Shown: positions 11,476 to 22,470, counted from the stretch's first letter. The stretch: DNA of 64,000 nucleotides from Rhexocercosporidium sp. MPI-PUGE-AT-0058 (GCA_020746875.1 JAGTJL010000014.1:1178001-1242000); one strand, 5' to 3'. Notes: generated by a model not told the origin, from the sequence alone. Numbers and translations: made by a program.

Positions 11476-13506
11476 ATGGCTGACCACAAAATTGCCGAAG
11501 CGAGTGCTTCAATCCACTCAATTGCAGTTGGGGCATCTCCCATTTCCCCGCCAATGTGCGGGTCTCAAGATATCGAGCTTGTTGCGGCAGATGAAGTTCC
11601 AATTGTCCCATCCGAGGAAGATGTATTGCGGAGCAAAGTCCGAATTACTGCTATTATGGTCGCACTATATGTCTGTCTACCTCTTCCTCCTTCCACTCCC
11701 CACTCCCCACTCCCCACTCCCCACTCACTTCCCTACCCAGCTCGCGATGTTCATCACTGCCCTGGACCAAACAATCGTAGCAACCGCCGTCCCAACCATA
11801 ACACACGACTTAAACAGCGCCTCGGGCTACGTCTGGATCGGCGGCGCTTACCTCCTCTCTAATGCAGCTGCCGGGCCTATCTGGGCCAAATTATCCGATA
11901 TTTTCGGGAGGAAGCCCATCATCTTGATGGCAGATGGGCTGTTTTTCGTGTCGAGTATTGGATGTGCTGAGGCGAAAAGTATGAAAGGCTTGATTATGAG
12001 CAGGACTTTCCAGGGTGTTGCGGCGGGTGGTTTGATTCCTATGGTTATCATTACCATCAGTGATTTGTTTAGTGTGAGGTTTGTAGTCCTCGTACTGATT
12101 CGGCTAGCATATGTCTTCTTGTTATTTGAATACTTAGCTTGGGGGGCATTTTTTGACAGGACACAGAAGTCGTAGTCTCTACATTGGCCTCATGGAACTC
12201 GTTTGGATCGTTGCTGGAGGCATCGGCCCGATCCTTGGTGGCGCTTTCACAGAAAAGCTTACTTGGTATGTCTTTTCTCGCTCTAAGATCCTCCATAATC
12301 TCGGATCTGGGATTGAATTCTTTATGCTGAATCTAAGACATTGAAAAACTTTCATGCTAATGTTTTGACTAGGAGATGGGCATTCTGGATAAATTTACCC
12401 ATCTCCGGCGCAGCTTTCATCCTCCTCTTCTTCTATCTCGACGTCCACAACCCCCGAACGCCCCTCATCGAAGGTGTCAAAGCTATCGACTGGTTCGGTA
12501 GCCTCTCCATCATCGGCATGGTCCTCATGCTACTTCTCGGCTTGGAGTTTGGCGGCTCGACTGTACCATGGAATTCCCCGAAAGTTATTTGTTTGATTCT
12601 GTTTGGTGCTCTGATGAGTGTGGTGTTTGTGTACAGCGAGAAGAAATTAGCGAGGTACCCGCTTATGCCGATGACTTTGTTTACGAATAAATCGAATGCT
12701 GCAGCACTTCTACTTACATTGTGGCATGGGATGGTGAGTAGTTTTCTTCTCGTTCTATTGAAACTGGCTGACCGTCGAAACAGGTATACATCGCAGCAGA
12801 ATATTACCTCCCGCTCTACTTTCAAGCCGTGCACCTCTCATCGCCGCTCGAATCAGGCCTCCTCGTAATGCCTATCACAATAACCGAAGCAATCACTGGC
12901 GTCGTAGCCGGTCTAATCATCCACAGGACAGGCAGCTACCTCCCCCTCATCTACACTGGTGTGATGCTAATGACAATCGGCAATGTTCTTTACATCCTGT
13001 ACGCAGTTCACACACCGCTCGCGCAGATAATTGGTTTTCAGATCATTGCCGGCATTGGAGCAGGATTACTTTTCCAAGCACCTCTCATCGCACTGCAAGC
13101 CTGCGCCGAGCAAGACGATGTAGCATCCGCCACTGCAACTTTCGGATTCGTGCGGAGTCTAGCCACCGCGATCTCGGTGGTTATTGGAGGCGTGATCTTC
13201 CAAAGCTCGATGGATGTGAAAGTCTCCAGCCTAGGCCAGGCACCTACAAATTTACCCATGAACATCACGGACTCGATATCTAATGGAGGGGCGGGAGCGA
13301 ATGTCTATCTTGTGAAAGGGCTCCAGGATGAAGCCCAGCAGTTGGCTGTCAGAGGGGCTTATGCGTGGAGTATGAGAAATATGTGGATTTTCTATTCTGG
13401 TATTTCGGCTTTGGCTATAGTATCGAGTGTTTTTATCAAGGGGCATCATTTGAGAAAGGATCATGTGGAGACGAAGACGGGCATTAAGAAGGAGGGTGGG
13501 TTGTAA
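11476..13506 (+). CDS. MFS drug:H+ antiporter (DHA2 family, 14-helix type)
   Basis: Five exons (11476-11670, 11741-12078, 12167-12265, 12373-12733, 12784-13506) give 571 aa. Motif D1 (LDQTIVATAVPTI, residues 73-85), motif A (AKLSDIFGRKP, 114-124) and a helix-5 motif-C-like GGIGPILGGAF are all present. These mark the DHA2 proton antiporter group, whose fungal members export drugs and secondary metabolites (Tri12 and TOXA types) across the plasma membrane. The C-terminal half holds the expected further hydrophobic helices and ends in a short charged tail. All splice joints keep conserved text, for example the WRWAFWINLP joint at 12265/12373. The first intron contains a tandem repeat. No biosynthetic core gene (PKS, NRPS, terpene cyclase) lies nearby, so the substrate cannot be guessed. 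The neighbouring SDR is dead. Confidence 0.92.
11694..11721 (+). repeat. Four tandem copies of cactccc inside an MFS intron
   Basis: The 70-nt first intron of the MFS gene holds four perfect copies of the 7-mer cactccc and a degenerate fifth. The tract lies between donor and acceptor and is pyrimidine-rich. It may act as an extended polypyrimidine tract or may simply be slippage. Confidence 0.8.
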
Positions 13507-13732
13507 AGTTCTTAATTGAACTATGTATGTGAGAATGTCTTGAAAAGAGGGGAGATATCTGGGAGTCGATTCGGACGAGGCTTCTCAATCATCCGTCCAG
13601 CTGCCTGAATATGAACAATAAAACTCCTTGTGTTCTCCGTCGTGCCCTTCACCCTACGCCTGCGAGGACGTCCACGCTCGCATTTCTGTCTTCAACTTCA
13701 TTATCTCAGCCACTCTCTCAGAATAAACGACC

Positions 13733-14931
13733 TCACTGGTCACCCTTAGCTTCTAAGCCCGTAGTCGTTGAAATCCAGTTTCCTCCAGAAAACTCGTAGC
13801 ATTCGTCATTCTTGATCGTTAGGTGAGGACCCACCCGACAGTCCAAAGTATCGGCATAGTAGATTCGGATGTCCTTGGGCTTTAAGAAGTGCTTCATTTC
13901 TCTGTCAACCCAATCTTGGAATCCTCTGGAGTAACATGTATTGATGGCATTCTTGTCAAACGGCTCGAAAGATCCAGGAGATTCAACTTCCAGCCAAAAG
14001 ACAAAGTTCAAATAATCGGAGCCGTAACCCCTCGTAGGTTGCGGCGGACTCAGAGACCTGTAAAGCTTGTGGTGTATGAAGTCGAGAATAATGATGCTTT
14101 TAAGACCAGGCAGCATTTGCAAAGCGATAACGTAGTAGTGATGGGAATTTTTTTGGATCATATCGTTGAAATCCAACATGGGGATCATTATTGTTTTGAT
14201 TGAAGCATGAACAATGAGCTCAATAGTTCCAAGATCAGAGAGGCTGTGAAGGCCATTGCTGAAATAGAAGATGTCATCATCGTAGTTGATACGCTGGCGA
14301 GACAAAGACGTGAGGCTTCCTTTAGCGAAGCTGACTGAAGCAGCAGTTTGGAAGTGCTCACTGACCGTAGAGACGCTTTCGAGGATATCGGCTTTGGGGA
14401 AGTACAACTCGTGCATGACATCTCGAGCCTCCTTGCAAGCAAGCATGATGTTCGTCGCAAGGTGGGCGGGGAAGCTGACAGACGACGAATGCAATTCTCT
14501 AGCTCGAGGGTTCTTATTGTTCAGCTTGTACTCCAGCGTAACAGCCCGATGACGAAACACAGGAATGGAGCGCTTCCTACGCATAGTTTTCAAATTAGTA
14601 TTTCATCTTCGTAAAGCACAAGGTATATTCGCTCGAGAAGACCTTCCTTCCAAGATACCAATCCTTTAGAAATGATCTTAAAAGTGAAAAAACAAACTAA
14701 AATGCTCACCAGATCATTCTTCTCAACTCTAATGGCAACTTCGGGAACTTCTTGAACTCCCTCTTGTCCTTCACATCTCCGGTCTCCGAGACCTCTTTGC
14801 TATTTCCCCCTTGGATGGTGCGCCGAAGGCCAAGGATTTCGATGTGATCATCCTCTCAAGGAGGGGCTGCGGTTGTTCAGCTCGATGTCAACTTTGCTAG
14901 CAATTTGCTGCGTCGAGAGTACGAGAGCCAT
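13733..14931 (-). CDS. 2EXR-domain protein of unknown function
   Basis: The fungal 2EXR fold is recognisable. The first element, FPKLPLELRRMIW, ends an exon at 14710. It splices (donor GTGAGC, 133-nt intron) to the exon starting at 14576, which holds the CKEARDVMHELYFPK helix and the NYDDDIFYF strand, and ends at the stop at 13733. The 5' end is less sure. A 9-nt first exon (14931-14923, Met-Ala-Leu) and a 70-nt intron (14922-14853, branch CTGAAC, acceptor GAGAG) close the frame and give 331 aa. Reading straight through from the same ATG instead hits a stop. 2EXR proteins are abundant in Pezizomycotina and have no established biochemical role. A second member sits at 54789-55739. Confidence 0.7.
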
Positions 14932-15482
14932 GTTGGTTTATCTGTGAGAGGAGACGTCAGCGGAGTTTGGAAAGGATGATCGGTGCAGGGCATGGAGGTA
15001 AAAGACATACGTGAGGTGAGCTCGACTGTATTGTTGAGGAGAACAAGCCTGCTATGGGGTGAAACGCGAGGAGGTTATGAGAATGGAGAGAAGAAGGAAC
15101 GCCCGCTAACGGGCGAGCTATTTCGTCTTGAATTTTACACAGCGACACGACTTCAGGGCGGCCAGTAGTAGGCGTGGTAGATAGCAGCTCGCTCACACGA
15201 CTGTTGCCAAACGGGAATTATCTTGTTTTGAAAAGTGAGATTAAGCGAGGTGGATGATGTTCTACAAAAGGGCAACATTCAAAATCATGATCAATCCGTA
15301 ACCAAATAATCCGAAATCATTTAAATATTGCCTGTTTCTCGAGAGAAGTCGTTGACGCCCAACAGCTGGGCTTCAAACTTTGTGTTTGAGTATATCCCCT
15401 AGCCAAGGGACCCCCTTCCAAAGATATCCAATCTTATTAAACTCAGAACTCCAGAAACCAAAGGTATCATGTACAATATCGA
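14932..15482. other. Intergenic region
   Basis: About 550 bases upstream of the 2EXR gene and downstream of the 550-aa gene. No coding signal and no repeat was recognised. Confidence 0.4.
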
Positions 15483-17135
15483 TCAATTCCAAAACCATCC
15501 TGGGGGTTGTTTCTTCTTTCCCTCGTCGCTATCTTTCTTTGCATTTTCCAATTCCTTGGCCTCGTTTCTCAATTGCTCTGCGGTTTTCAAGCCTACCATG
15601 ACCGGTTCCTCGCAATGATGTGTGGTTGTTGATGTTTCTCGCCCATTACTAAATCTTTTCCGGACAGTGACCGAGGTTTCAACAGATCCATCCTCATGTA
15701 CAGTCTGTTCGGTCGTGGTACTCGAGGACACAACTCGATCTGAAGACTCTGAAAGCTTTGCCTGCCAAGATGGACTATCATTCTGCGATGGTCGATCCTC
15801 TTGCGCCACCTTGGGATCTCTAGCGATGTCCTGGGACTGAGACATCTGTCGAATAGCTTTCGCGACTTCGAGGATTTCTCTCATAAGCGAGGGAGGCCCA
15901 GGAGTACCATCATATTGCTCCTTCCTCCTTCCCAAGATACCGTCGTTCTCGAGTGACGATAGAAACTCCTCGCCAGCTTGGACTACATCTTTGACAGCTT
16001 GTGGTGATGACGCCCAATTCAGGAAATGGTCATACATTTCCTGCTCAGTCCTCGGGTTCCGAACAGCCTCGAATCGACCCTCGGTATCCTCTCGCGATGT
16101 CCAGGGTACCGTTGAACGTTCACGGGAAACCCCGTCTGGAGTTGTGGCCGAACGTATGTCTTGCCTTGCAGCTTCGACCAGTCTAAGCTGATCGAACACC
16201 GTCAATCGCGAGTGATCCTCTGGTCCTTTTGAGTATGCTTCCCCTATGACCTTTGTCTCCTTCTCCTGAAGATATCCCAAGTTGTAGAGCTTTTCGATCC
16301 ATTGCATTTTGCCCTCAGGACTAGTGACTCGCGACCCCATCATGCTGAACACCACATGTTGCCACGGGGATCTTGTGGTTTGATTTGTCGCAACCAAATC
16401 CTCGAATGCCTCGCAATAAGGAAAGTGGTCTTCTCCAGGTTCGGCCGAGTCAAGTCTCAGAGGAGAATATGGCGAGAAGATTAAGTAAGGCAGTAGAGAA
16501 TATTCCGAACGGAGTCGACTAGCACTGTTGAGTTCATTGTATAAGAAGAAATGAGTGACTAGCATGTCGTCTTGATCGAGCTGGGGGGACAATTGATCAT
16601 TCCGCAATTTGTATGGGAAGCACGAGAGCAGGAACCCTTTGTCTCCCCACGTTGTTGGCGTCTTGAGATCGTTCCAGTCAGCCTCATCGAAGTCCTGCTG
16701 CTGAAGGTGGGCGAATAGAGACTTCGTGACGGGAGAATAGAGCAGCAGATCCTTTGAAGAGGTTCCGTATTTGTGTTCCCGCCTCCCCAGTGGCTGATAC
16801 TCCCTACTAGGGAAATTTGTCCCGACTGCGGTCCAGGCAGCTGGTTGCGCCTCATTGTCTGATGTTTCGGGATGCAGCTTTCTAGCTTCCGACTCTTTCA
16901 ATTCCTTCTGTCTGGCCTGGAGCTCATCGCGCCTTCGTAGACCATCGTCAATACCTGCCCATCGAGGGTCGTCGGGTGGTCTTTTCGAGAACGCAGATGG
17001 GAGGCCAATGATGCCTTGGAGGAGTGAGCTGATTTGTGTATCTGCGAATTGTCGGAATTGTATGAAAGGGTTGTTGGGTTTTGATTGTTTGTCGTGGGAC
17101 GCATTATCCTTATCTCGATCTTCTGAGGAGGCCAT
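15483..17135 (-). CDS. Conserved fungal protein of unknown function (550 aa)
   Basis: A single uninterrupted exon codes for 550 aa. It is hydrophilic and charged, with no signal peptide or membrane helix. The N-terminus has QFRQFADTQISSLLQGI. The middle is rich in aromatic and proline residues (LLYSPVTKSLFAHL). Near the end is a repeated Thr-rich stretch (SVETSVTVRKRF, then ETSTTTHH), and the protein ends PPGWFWN. The length of the open frame and the sensible amino-acid composition make it a real gene. I do not recognise the family and assign no function. It is transcribed away from 17555-19006, sharing about 420 bp of promoter space. Confidence 0.85.
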   Translation of the reverse strand: MASSEDRDKDNASHDKQSKPNNPFIQFRQFADTQISSLLQGIIGLPSAFSKRPPDDPRWAGIDDGLRRRDELQARQKELKESEARKLHPETSDNEAQPAAWTAVGTNFPSREYQPLGRREHKYGTSSKDLLLYSPVTKSLFAHLQQQDFDEADWNDLKTPTTWGDKGFLLSCFPYKLRNDQLSPQLDQDDMLVTHFFLYNELNSASRLRSEYSLLPYLIFSPYSPLRLDSAEPGEDHFPYCEAFEDLVATNQTTRSPWQHVVFSMMGSRVTSPEGKMQWIEKLYNLGYLQEKETKVIGEAYSKGPEDHSRLTVFDQLRLVEAARQDIRSATTPDGVSRERSTVPWTSREDTEGRFEAVRNPRTEQEMYDHFLNWASSPQAVKDVVQAGEEFLSSLENDGILGRRKEQYDGTPGPPSLMREILEVAKAIRQMSQSQDIARDPKVAQEDRPSQNDSPSWQAKLSESSDRVVSSSTTTEQTVHEDGSVETSVTVRKRFSNGRETSTTTHHCEEPVMVGLKTAEQLRNEAKELENAKKDSDEGKKKQPPGWFWN

Positions 17136-17554
17136 GTTGAATGCGGCCTTCCTTACATAGTATCGTCTCCAAACACTGTGCTGTGTTACTGGTGTTGTGG
17201 CTGACTCTGATGATCCTCGATTACCGGTTGTGAGGTCAAGAAGCGGTCCGAGAGTTGAGGGGTCGGGAATAAGCGCGCTGCCGAGTCCAAAGCGACGCGC
17301 CTTCCCTCTTTCGGTCTAGTCGCGTCAAATCCGGGGAAACAGCGAACAGGGGATCTGACACTTCATCCCGCATGCATGAGGATAGGCGAGAGTGAGGCGC
17401 CCAGGCAATCCAGCAGAACAGCAGAACTTTTATCAGAGCAGGGCATCGGGACGACCACGCACCACCTTTCCCCCCCACTGCCCACTATCTACGCACAGCA
17501 ATTGCTCGAATATTGCAGAAACATGTTGCTGCATACCTTTTGAAGATCCACACA
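17136..17554. promoter_or_regulatory. Shared divergent promoter region
   Basis: About 420 bp separate two divergently transcribed genes (15483-17135 and 17555-19006). No TATA box is obvious on either side. The tract near 17460-17490 is C-rich. Co-regulation is possible but only inferred from the geometry. Confidence 0.4.
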
Positions 17555-19006
17555 ATGGCCACCGATGCCATCCCGAACGGCTCGACACCCCGAGCGTTGC
17601 CAGCGTTTAATCACCCCTCACTGCACGGCCAGCACAAGCATAACTCAAATACTCCTCAATCCGCCCCAGACTCCCACCGCAGACACTCCCTGCCTCTCCA
17701 CTTCCTTCCTCCTAGCCTCTGGAGTGCCAACACATCCAGTGCCAGTATAGTCGTCGAATCCGAAGAAGCTGCCCGCGGCGAGCATATCCTGGACGAAGCG
17801 ACGGTGGCCCATCGAATCTCCGCATTGAGGCAACTGAATGGTGCGACACACTCCCGTCATCGATATGCCAAGTCAACTGGGGCTCGAAATAGCACTTTCA
17901 GCCAGCCGGTGATTGTGCGGACATATTCTGGAGCTGCTCGACCTCCCTCGAAGCAACGAGATATCGTGACTGTGAAGAAAGAGAATGCTTGGTCTGCAAT
18001 GGCGGCTGGAAAGATGGAATTGAAAATGCCACCCGTGGAGGCATTTACTTTCAAAGGAATCATGGAAGAGATCAAACATGGAGTTGCAGAAGATCTGGAG
18101 AGAATTGCTGAGATATGTGCAAGGAGCAAGTACAGCCTCAGCAACCAGTACGAGGTGCACATGCCACCTCACGGCCGTGGGGAACCAATTCTCCAAAACG
18201 TTGGCCTTGGAGTTGGCCCTCATGCTGTAGGCGGCGGACCTACACTCCAAGCTATCGGGTCGGACGACGAACAGGCCCGGCCACTGGGAAGAGGCTCTCG
18301 GGGTAGTCGGCGAACGAAATCTGTGGCATATGGAACTTTAGAAACAATCATGTCGTCTTCAAGATCTTCGGATGAGGACAAGTCAAAAAAGAAATCCGCT
18401 GCCGTCCTGGCCGAAGAAGTTCGTGGAAGGGCGGCCAAGAAAGAGCTTCGAGAGGCTTCAAAGAAAGATGTAGCAGAGGAAGCTATTGAAGTTGGAGCGG
18501 CTGTTGAACGACCCACAAAACATGTTCGATCGAAATCGGCCTCGTTCGCATCGATGATCATCGACAATGCCCAAGGATCTAAGCACGATATAGCATCTCA
18601 GGTCCTTTCTCCTACTTCTTTGATCAGTGAGCCTGCTCGGCCCCAAACCTCGACGGCGACAGACGTTCGAAGTGTTTCTGTCTTTGAGACAGATCAATAC
18701 ACATCTCCAAACTTGCATTCCTTCACGTCACCGAAACTTATCCGAAATGAATCCATTGCTTCAACATTGAAACCAGAACCAGAAGGGCGGCCGTCAATTC
18801 TGGGAAGCCTTGGTTCTTGGTTTCCTTGGGCTAGAAGTGGTGGGTCTTCCAGTGAGATATTTCCAGGGAGGCACAGAAGCACATCGCATGCTGAAGGAAG
18901 TCTACGAGATCTGTTGAAGACAACGGACTTTGACAGAAAGGGGAAATCTGTCGATCGTACCAGCCAAAAGCATCCACCGTCTGCCCCACAAGGTCCATTT
19001 GACTAG
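17555..19006 (+). CDS. Serine-rich, mostly disordered protein of unknown function (483 aa)
   Basis: One open frame runs from the ATG at 17555 to the stop at 19006. An in-frame ATG at 17513 would add 14 residues; I prefer 17555 because it begins the Ala/Thr/Pro-rich start typical of cytosolic proteins. Much of the protein is low-complexity, rich in Ser, Arg and Lys (GRGSRGSRRTKS, SSSRSSDEDKSKKKS). A more ordered patch around residues 150-215 contains FKGIMEEIKHGVAEDLERI and probably forms helices. No catalytic motif, signal peptide or membrane segment is visible. The many SxS/RSxS sites suggest phosphorylation, which is an inference. Confidence 0.8.
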   Translation: MATDAIPNGSTPRALPAFNHPSLHGQHKHNSNTPQSAPDSHRRHSLPLHFLPPSLWSANTSSASIVVESEEAARGEHILDEATVAHRISALRQLNGATHSRHRYAKSTGARNSTFSQPVIVRTYSGAARPPSKQRDIVTVKKENAWSAMAAGKMELKMPPVEAFTFKGIMEEIKHGVAEDLERIAEICARSKYSLSNQYEVHMPPHGRGEPILQNVGLGVGPHAVGGGPTLQAIGSDDEQARPLGRGSRGSRRTKSVAYGTLETIMSSSRSSDEDKSKKKSAAVLAEEVRGRAAKKELREASKKDVAEEAIEVGAAVERPTKHVRSKSASFASMIIDNAQGSKHDIASQVLSPTSLISEPARPQTSTATDVRSVSVFETDQYTSPNLHSFTSPKLIRNESIASTLKPEPEGRPSILGSLGSWFPWARSGGSSSEIFPGRHRSTSHAEGSLRDLLKTTDFDRKGKSVDRTSQKHPPSAPQGPFD

Positions 19007-19227
19007 CATTCCCCACTGGCGCTCTCAAAGTTACGACCAGATGATACTCTTGTACCTGATATGCTTGCGCTTCCCATGCCCGGGACTGGAACCTGCAAGA
19101 ATGAGTAAGTAATTCTTTTCATACCTCTGCGCCAAAAAATGGTTCTAGAAATGAGTATAAATTGTACCTTCTTTCCTGACCTGTCTCCTTACTTTCAATT
19201 CATAGAAACGGTACAGCGGCTTTCAAT

Positions 19228-20024
19228 ATGACGTCAATTACAGCATCATATGTTCATTCGAGTTTGCTGACAGCCAAGTAGGATGTTTTCGACTGGATAG
19301 TACTCCGATCTCTTGCTCAGGTGCAAAGGCAAGCAACTCGAACTCCACCGCGCAATTGGCTGTCTCCAATCCAAGCCGTTGGCTGGCGCCATCGATGGCC
19401 AATGCAAGGTATTCATTACCCGTGAAAATGTGCAGTATGAAAGGACTGACCATACCGGAACAGGAAGCAGCTACGGGCAAGGTCGACCTTGATGGAAACG
19501 AGCCCTACATCTCTGAATACATGCTCGAGTCCACGTACAATAAAAAATATTCAGGCGGCCAAGAAACTGGTGACGTAATCACCCCCTCAACAGCTGCTCA
19601 GAATGCACGAACCACTCCATCATTGCTACCAGCTTCGGTTACTACCTCCAGCTCGGCGTCTAGCTTGGTAGACAGGGACACCTTACTCACCAATATGAAG
19701 GTTTGCATCATCGGTGACCAACTTCGAATTCCCGATTTGAAACTGCTTGCAAAGAAAAAGTTCGAGGAGATCGTCACCGATCGGTAGAGGAAGGCATCTT
19801 TCGTGGCCAGTCTCAAACTACTTTACGAGGAAACTATGGAGAACGATCGCTTGATGAAGAATATTGCCATCAAGACTGCTGGAGAGCATGTAAAAGATAT
19901 GTGTAACCACGATGAACTTGTGGCGTTGTGCAAGAAGGAGGCGAGATTGCTTGGTGTTCTCAAAGCTTCATTGACAGCGAAGGCTGCAGCAACAGCATGC
20001 CCCTACTTTTGTCGAAATGACTAG
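19228..20024 (+). pseudogene. BTB/POZ-domain gene, disrupted
   Basis: The sequence aligns by eye with the intact BTB gene at 20393-21439. From the ATG at 19228 the text ends in SSLLTAK, then about 22 bases intervene before YSDLLLRCKGKQLELHRAIG resumes in another frame. An intron at the same place as in the paralogue (19409-19464, after GQCK) still has good splice signals. The next exon carries GKVDLDGNEPYISEYMLE. An in-frame TAG at 19785-19787 then cuts the frame before the C-terminal helices (EETMENDRLMKNIAIK...), which run to 20024. One frameshifting insertion and one stop make a full-length BTB protein impossible without repair or readthrough. Confidence 0.8.
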
Positions 20025-20392
20025 GTGCAACGTCAGGTCATAAATCACAGTGGTTAGTTTAAATGCACCAACTGGCATCGTTACTTCGAATAGGCCGAGC
20101 TACGCCCAGCCTCAAACTAGGTTGAGGGCATTTTGGATCTCCTGCGAAATAGTGGGACATATTGGGGAAACAGTTGAGAATGCAACCCTTTTCCCCCCAT
20201 CTCAATTCCGACCTTTCATTGACGGAAGCCATCTTTTTTTATTTCTTGTCATCTCCTCAGTGCTGTGGACAGTTTCTCTTTCAACTCGTAAAGTTCTTTG
20301 AATATAATTATCCGACTAATATTCCGTTTCACACACTGACTTGTCTACCCAAGCCCCCCCCTCCTCTCAATCCACCCTCAATACCCTTTTCC
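20025..20392. other. Spacer between convergent BTB loci
   Basis: About 370 bases between the 3' ends of the dead and intact BTB genes. Pyrimidine-rich near 20355-20390. No gene or terminator hairpin recognised. Confidence 0.4.
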
Positions 20393-21439
20393 CTACTTAT
20401 AATACTTACAACAAGCCTCACACCAGTAACTCCCCTTATCAAATTTGAATGTCACAGTATGTTGCCAATTCATCGGAAACCACGGACACTTCTTCGCCAC
20501 GGGAACCGCCTGCCCCTCGTTTAACGCAACCTTCAAAACCGCCCACCCAACCTCAGCATTTTCCCTACACAACTCCACAAACTCTCCCCTGTCCTGCAAA
20601 ACCCCAGCATTTCGTCCCGCGACGCGAACGGCGAATTTCCGGAGTTTGTCGTCACGCTCGTACATCTCGTTCTTGGTGTGTAGATGCGAGAGGATGGATA
20701 CGAAGGAGGAAGTGTTCCAGCATTCTAGGACGGTGGCTTGGAATTTCTTGAGAGAGAGAGTCTTGAGCGGGAGGACGGAGAAGTAATCTGCTAGAGCGAA
20801 CATCTTGATGTTGAGGAGAAAGGGGTCGTAGAGTATTGTATTGGGGGGGTTGCTGTTGGTATTGGCGTCTGTGGTTGCGGTGGAGTCTTTTATTTCAAGT
20901 ACTGGCAGCTTTGGCGTTCGCGCGGGCTGCGAGGCTGTTGTGAGGCTTTCTTTCTTGGGGATGGTCTCTCGGTTGTCGGAGTAATCGCCATGGTAGAGGT
21001 AATACAGGAACTTGGACACGATTTTGGGATCTCGATTATCGAGGTCGATTGTACCGGTTTTGGCTTCCTATTTCCAATACACGTTTAGATCTGTGATTTG
21101 CTGAGAAAGCAAGAAAGTAAAGGGGCGCTTGGATACATTGATCTTCATTTTGTCTTTCAACATACCTTGAAAGATCCAGAAACAGCTGCAGCGAGTGGTT
21201 CGGACTGGACACAAACTACTGCTCGATGGACATGCCAGGCATGTCCTTGGCAGGTGATTGTGAGATCTGAATATTGCCCGGTTGAGTAAAGACTGTGCGT
21301 GGTACTTTAAAAACGTGGTCTGATGCGTTCGGTCAAATGTTTTAAGATGTGGCACTTACGATGAGAGAATTGATGACGGGTCGGGAGGTGGCGGTACTGG
21401 TGCTGGAACTGGAACTGGAACCGGAACTGGGACTTCCAT
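20393..21439 (-). CDS. BTB/POZ-domain protein with Cys/His-containing tail
   Basis: Three exons (21439-21360, 21292-21166, 21067-20393) give 293 aa. The N-terminus is a run of Val-Pro repeats (VPVPVPVPAPVPPPP). The BTB core follows: QYSDLTITCQGHAWHVHRAV, then SEPLAAAVSGSFK and, after the second intron, IDLDNRDPKIVSKFLYYLY. The middle third is a low-complexity linker, then a helical region. The tail has CPWF and WCEACCKYY, possibly a small metal-binding knuckle. BTB domains mediate dimerisation and Cullin-3 or transcription-factor contacts; fungal proteins of this type are mostly uncharacterised. Both intron positions agree with conserved BTB text. A TATATAAAA element lies about 87 bp upstream of the start. 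Confidence 0.87.
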
Positions 21440-21524
21440 GGCTCTATTACGATAGACTTTCTCGTTTATTCTTGTTTTCTCTTGGGGGTACTGTCTACAT
21501 TAGTTGATGCAAGGGATTTGCTTG

Positions 21525-21533
21525 TTTTATATA
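21525..21533 (-). promoter_or_regulatory. TATA box of the BTB gene
   Basis: Minus-strand TATATAAAA located 86-94 bp upstream of the ATG at 21439; good match in sequence and spacing. Confidence 0.45.
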
Positions 21534-21539
21534 TTTGTG

Positions 21540-22450
21540 GTCTTCGAGTTGGAGTTCCAGCCTCCTTGAACTGGAAGCTTGGCCAATTATGCCTAATCGC
21601 TAAGCGCCAGTTTGCAGCTTAACTTAGATTTTCAATAGTCGGTAGACATAAGCGCTCTGGTCGACATCGCTTATACCAACGGCAATGTTCTTGGGGGATA
21701 CAATCAGAATTAGAGTCGCGACGCATACAAGCCATACCGTTCCGCTTTTTCCGTCTCGCTTCCTTTTCGTAAACTCAACAGAATGCCTGAAAATGAGTTG
21801 AAATGCAGCATGATAATTCTACAAATAGAGCGCCCCTCACGTGGTAGATGGCATTCCATTATTTTCATTTAGGTTGTGGAGCAATGAAACCGTCTTGCCC
21901 TGGCCCGAACCGCTAAGTTCTTAATCATAACGGCCTCCCTTTTCAACCCGCTTAATGCTAATTGCTCAATGTTCTTTCTTGAGTATCGTGTACTTGAATA
22001 GTGATTACTGTACATTAATAGCAACCTAGAATAATTTTACTTATCTCCATCACGGCAATTACTCGTTCTATTGCCCAAAAGTAGATCAGTGCATAAGAAT
22101 GCGACACGGCTTTTGCCTGAAAAACAAGCAGCTTCGGGGTGGAAAGCAATTCTTGTACCTTCATTCACCGATCCTTATGAAAGGTTCAATCCACGTTTTT
22201 CGACATGTATCTTAAACGGGTCCCCTCCCAAAAAGTTCGACTGTCCAGCGGCTTCGTATGCAAGGCTGAGGAGGCACAGTTTAAGCGAGTATGCCCTCTT
22301 TGGGGCAGTGGATATTTTGCCGGCTCTTAACGCCGAAGTAAGCTCGTAACGAGATCTACTGCATTTTCTCGTAATTGGCTGCGTACTGGATTTTAATGAT
22401 GGTACCACTCTATTTCCTTCCTTTGGGTTGGCTGCTGTGCAATAAATTTG
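21540..22450. other. Intergenic region between BTB gene and hydrolase
   Basis: About 0.9 kb without recognisable genes. The small frame at 22071-22349 lacks motifs. Divergent promoters of the BTB gene and the hydrolase lie at its edges. Confidence 0.4.
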
Positions 22451-22458
22451 ACAACTAC

Positions 22459-22470
22459 TATATAAATAAG
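22459..22470 (+). promoter_or_regulatory. TATA box of the alpha/beta hydrolase gene
   Basis: The sequence tatataaataag lies about 170 bp upstream of the ATG at 22636. It sits inside an upstream extension of the same open frame, which argues that this extension is 5' UTR and that translation starts at 22636. Confidence 0.5.

Noticed and set aside
9769..13506. Possible secondary-metabolite cluster (SDR plus MFS exporter)
   Set aside because: The SDR is dead and no PKS, NRPS, terpene cyclase, DMATS or P450 lies nearby; adjacency alone is not evidence.
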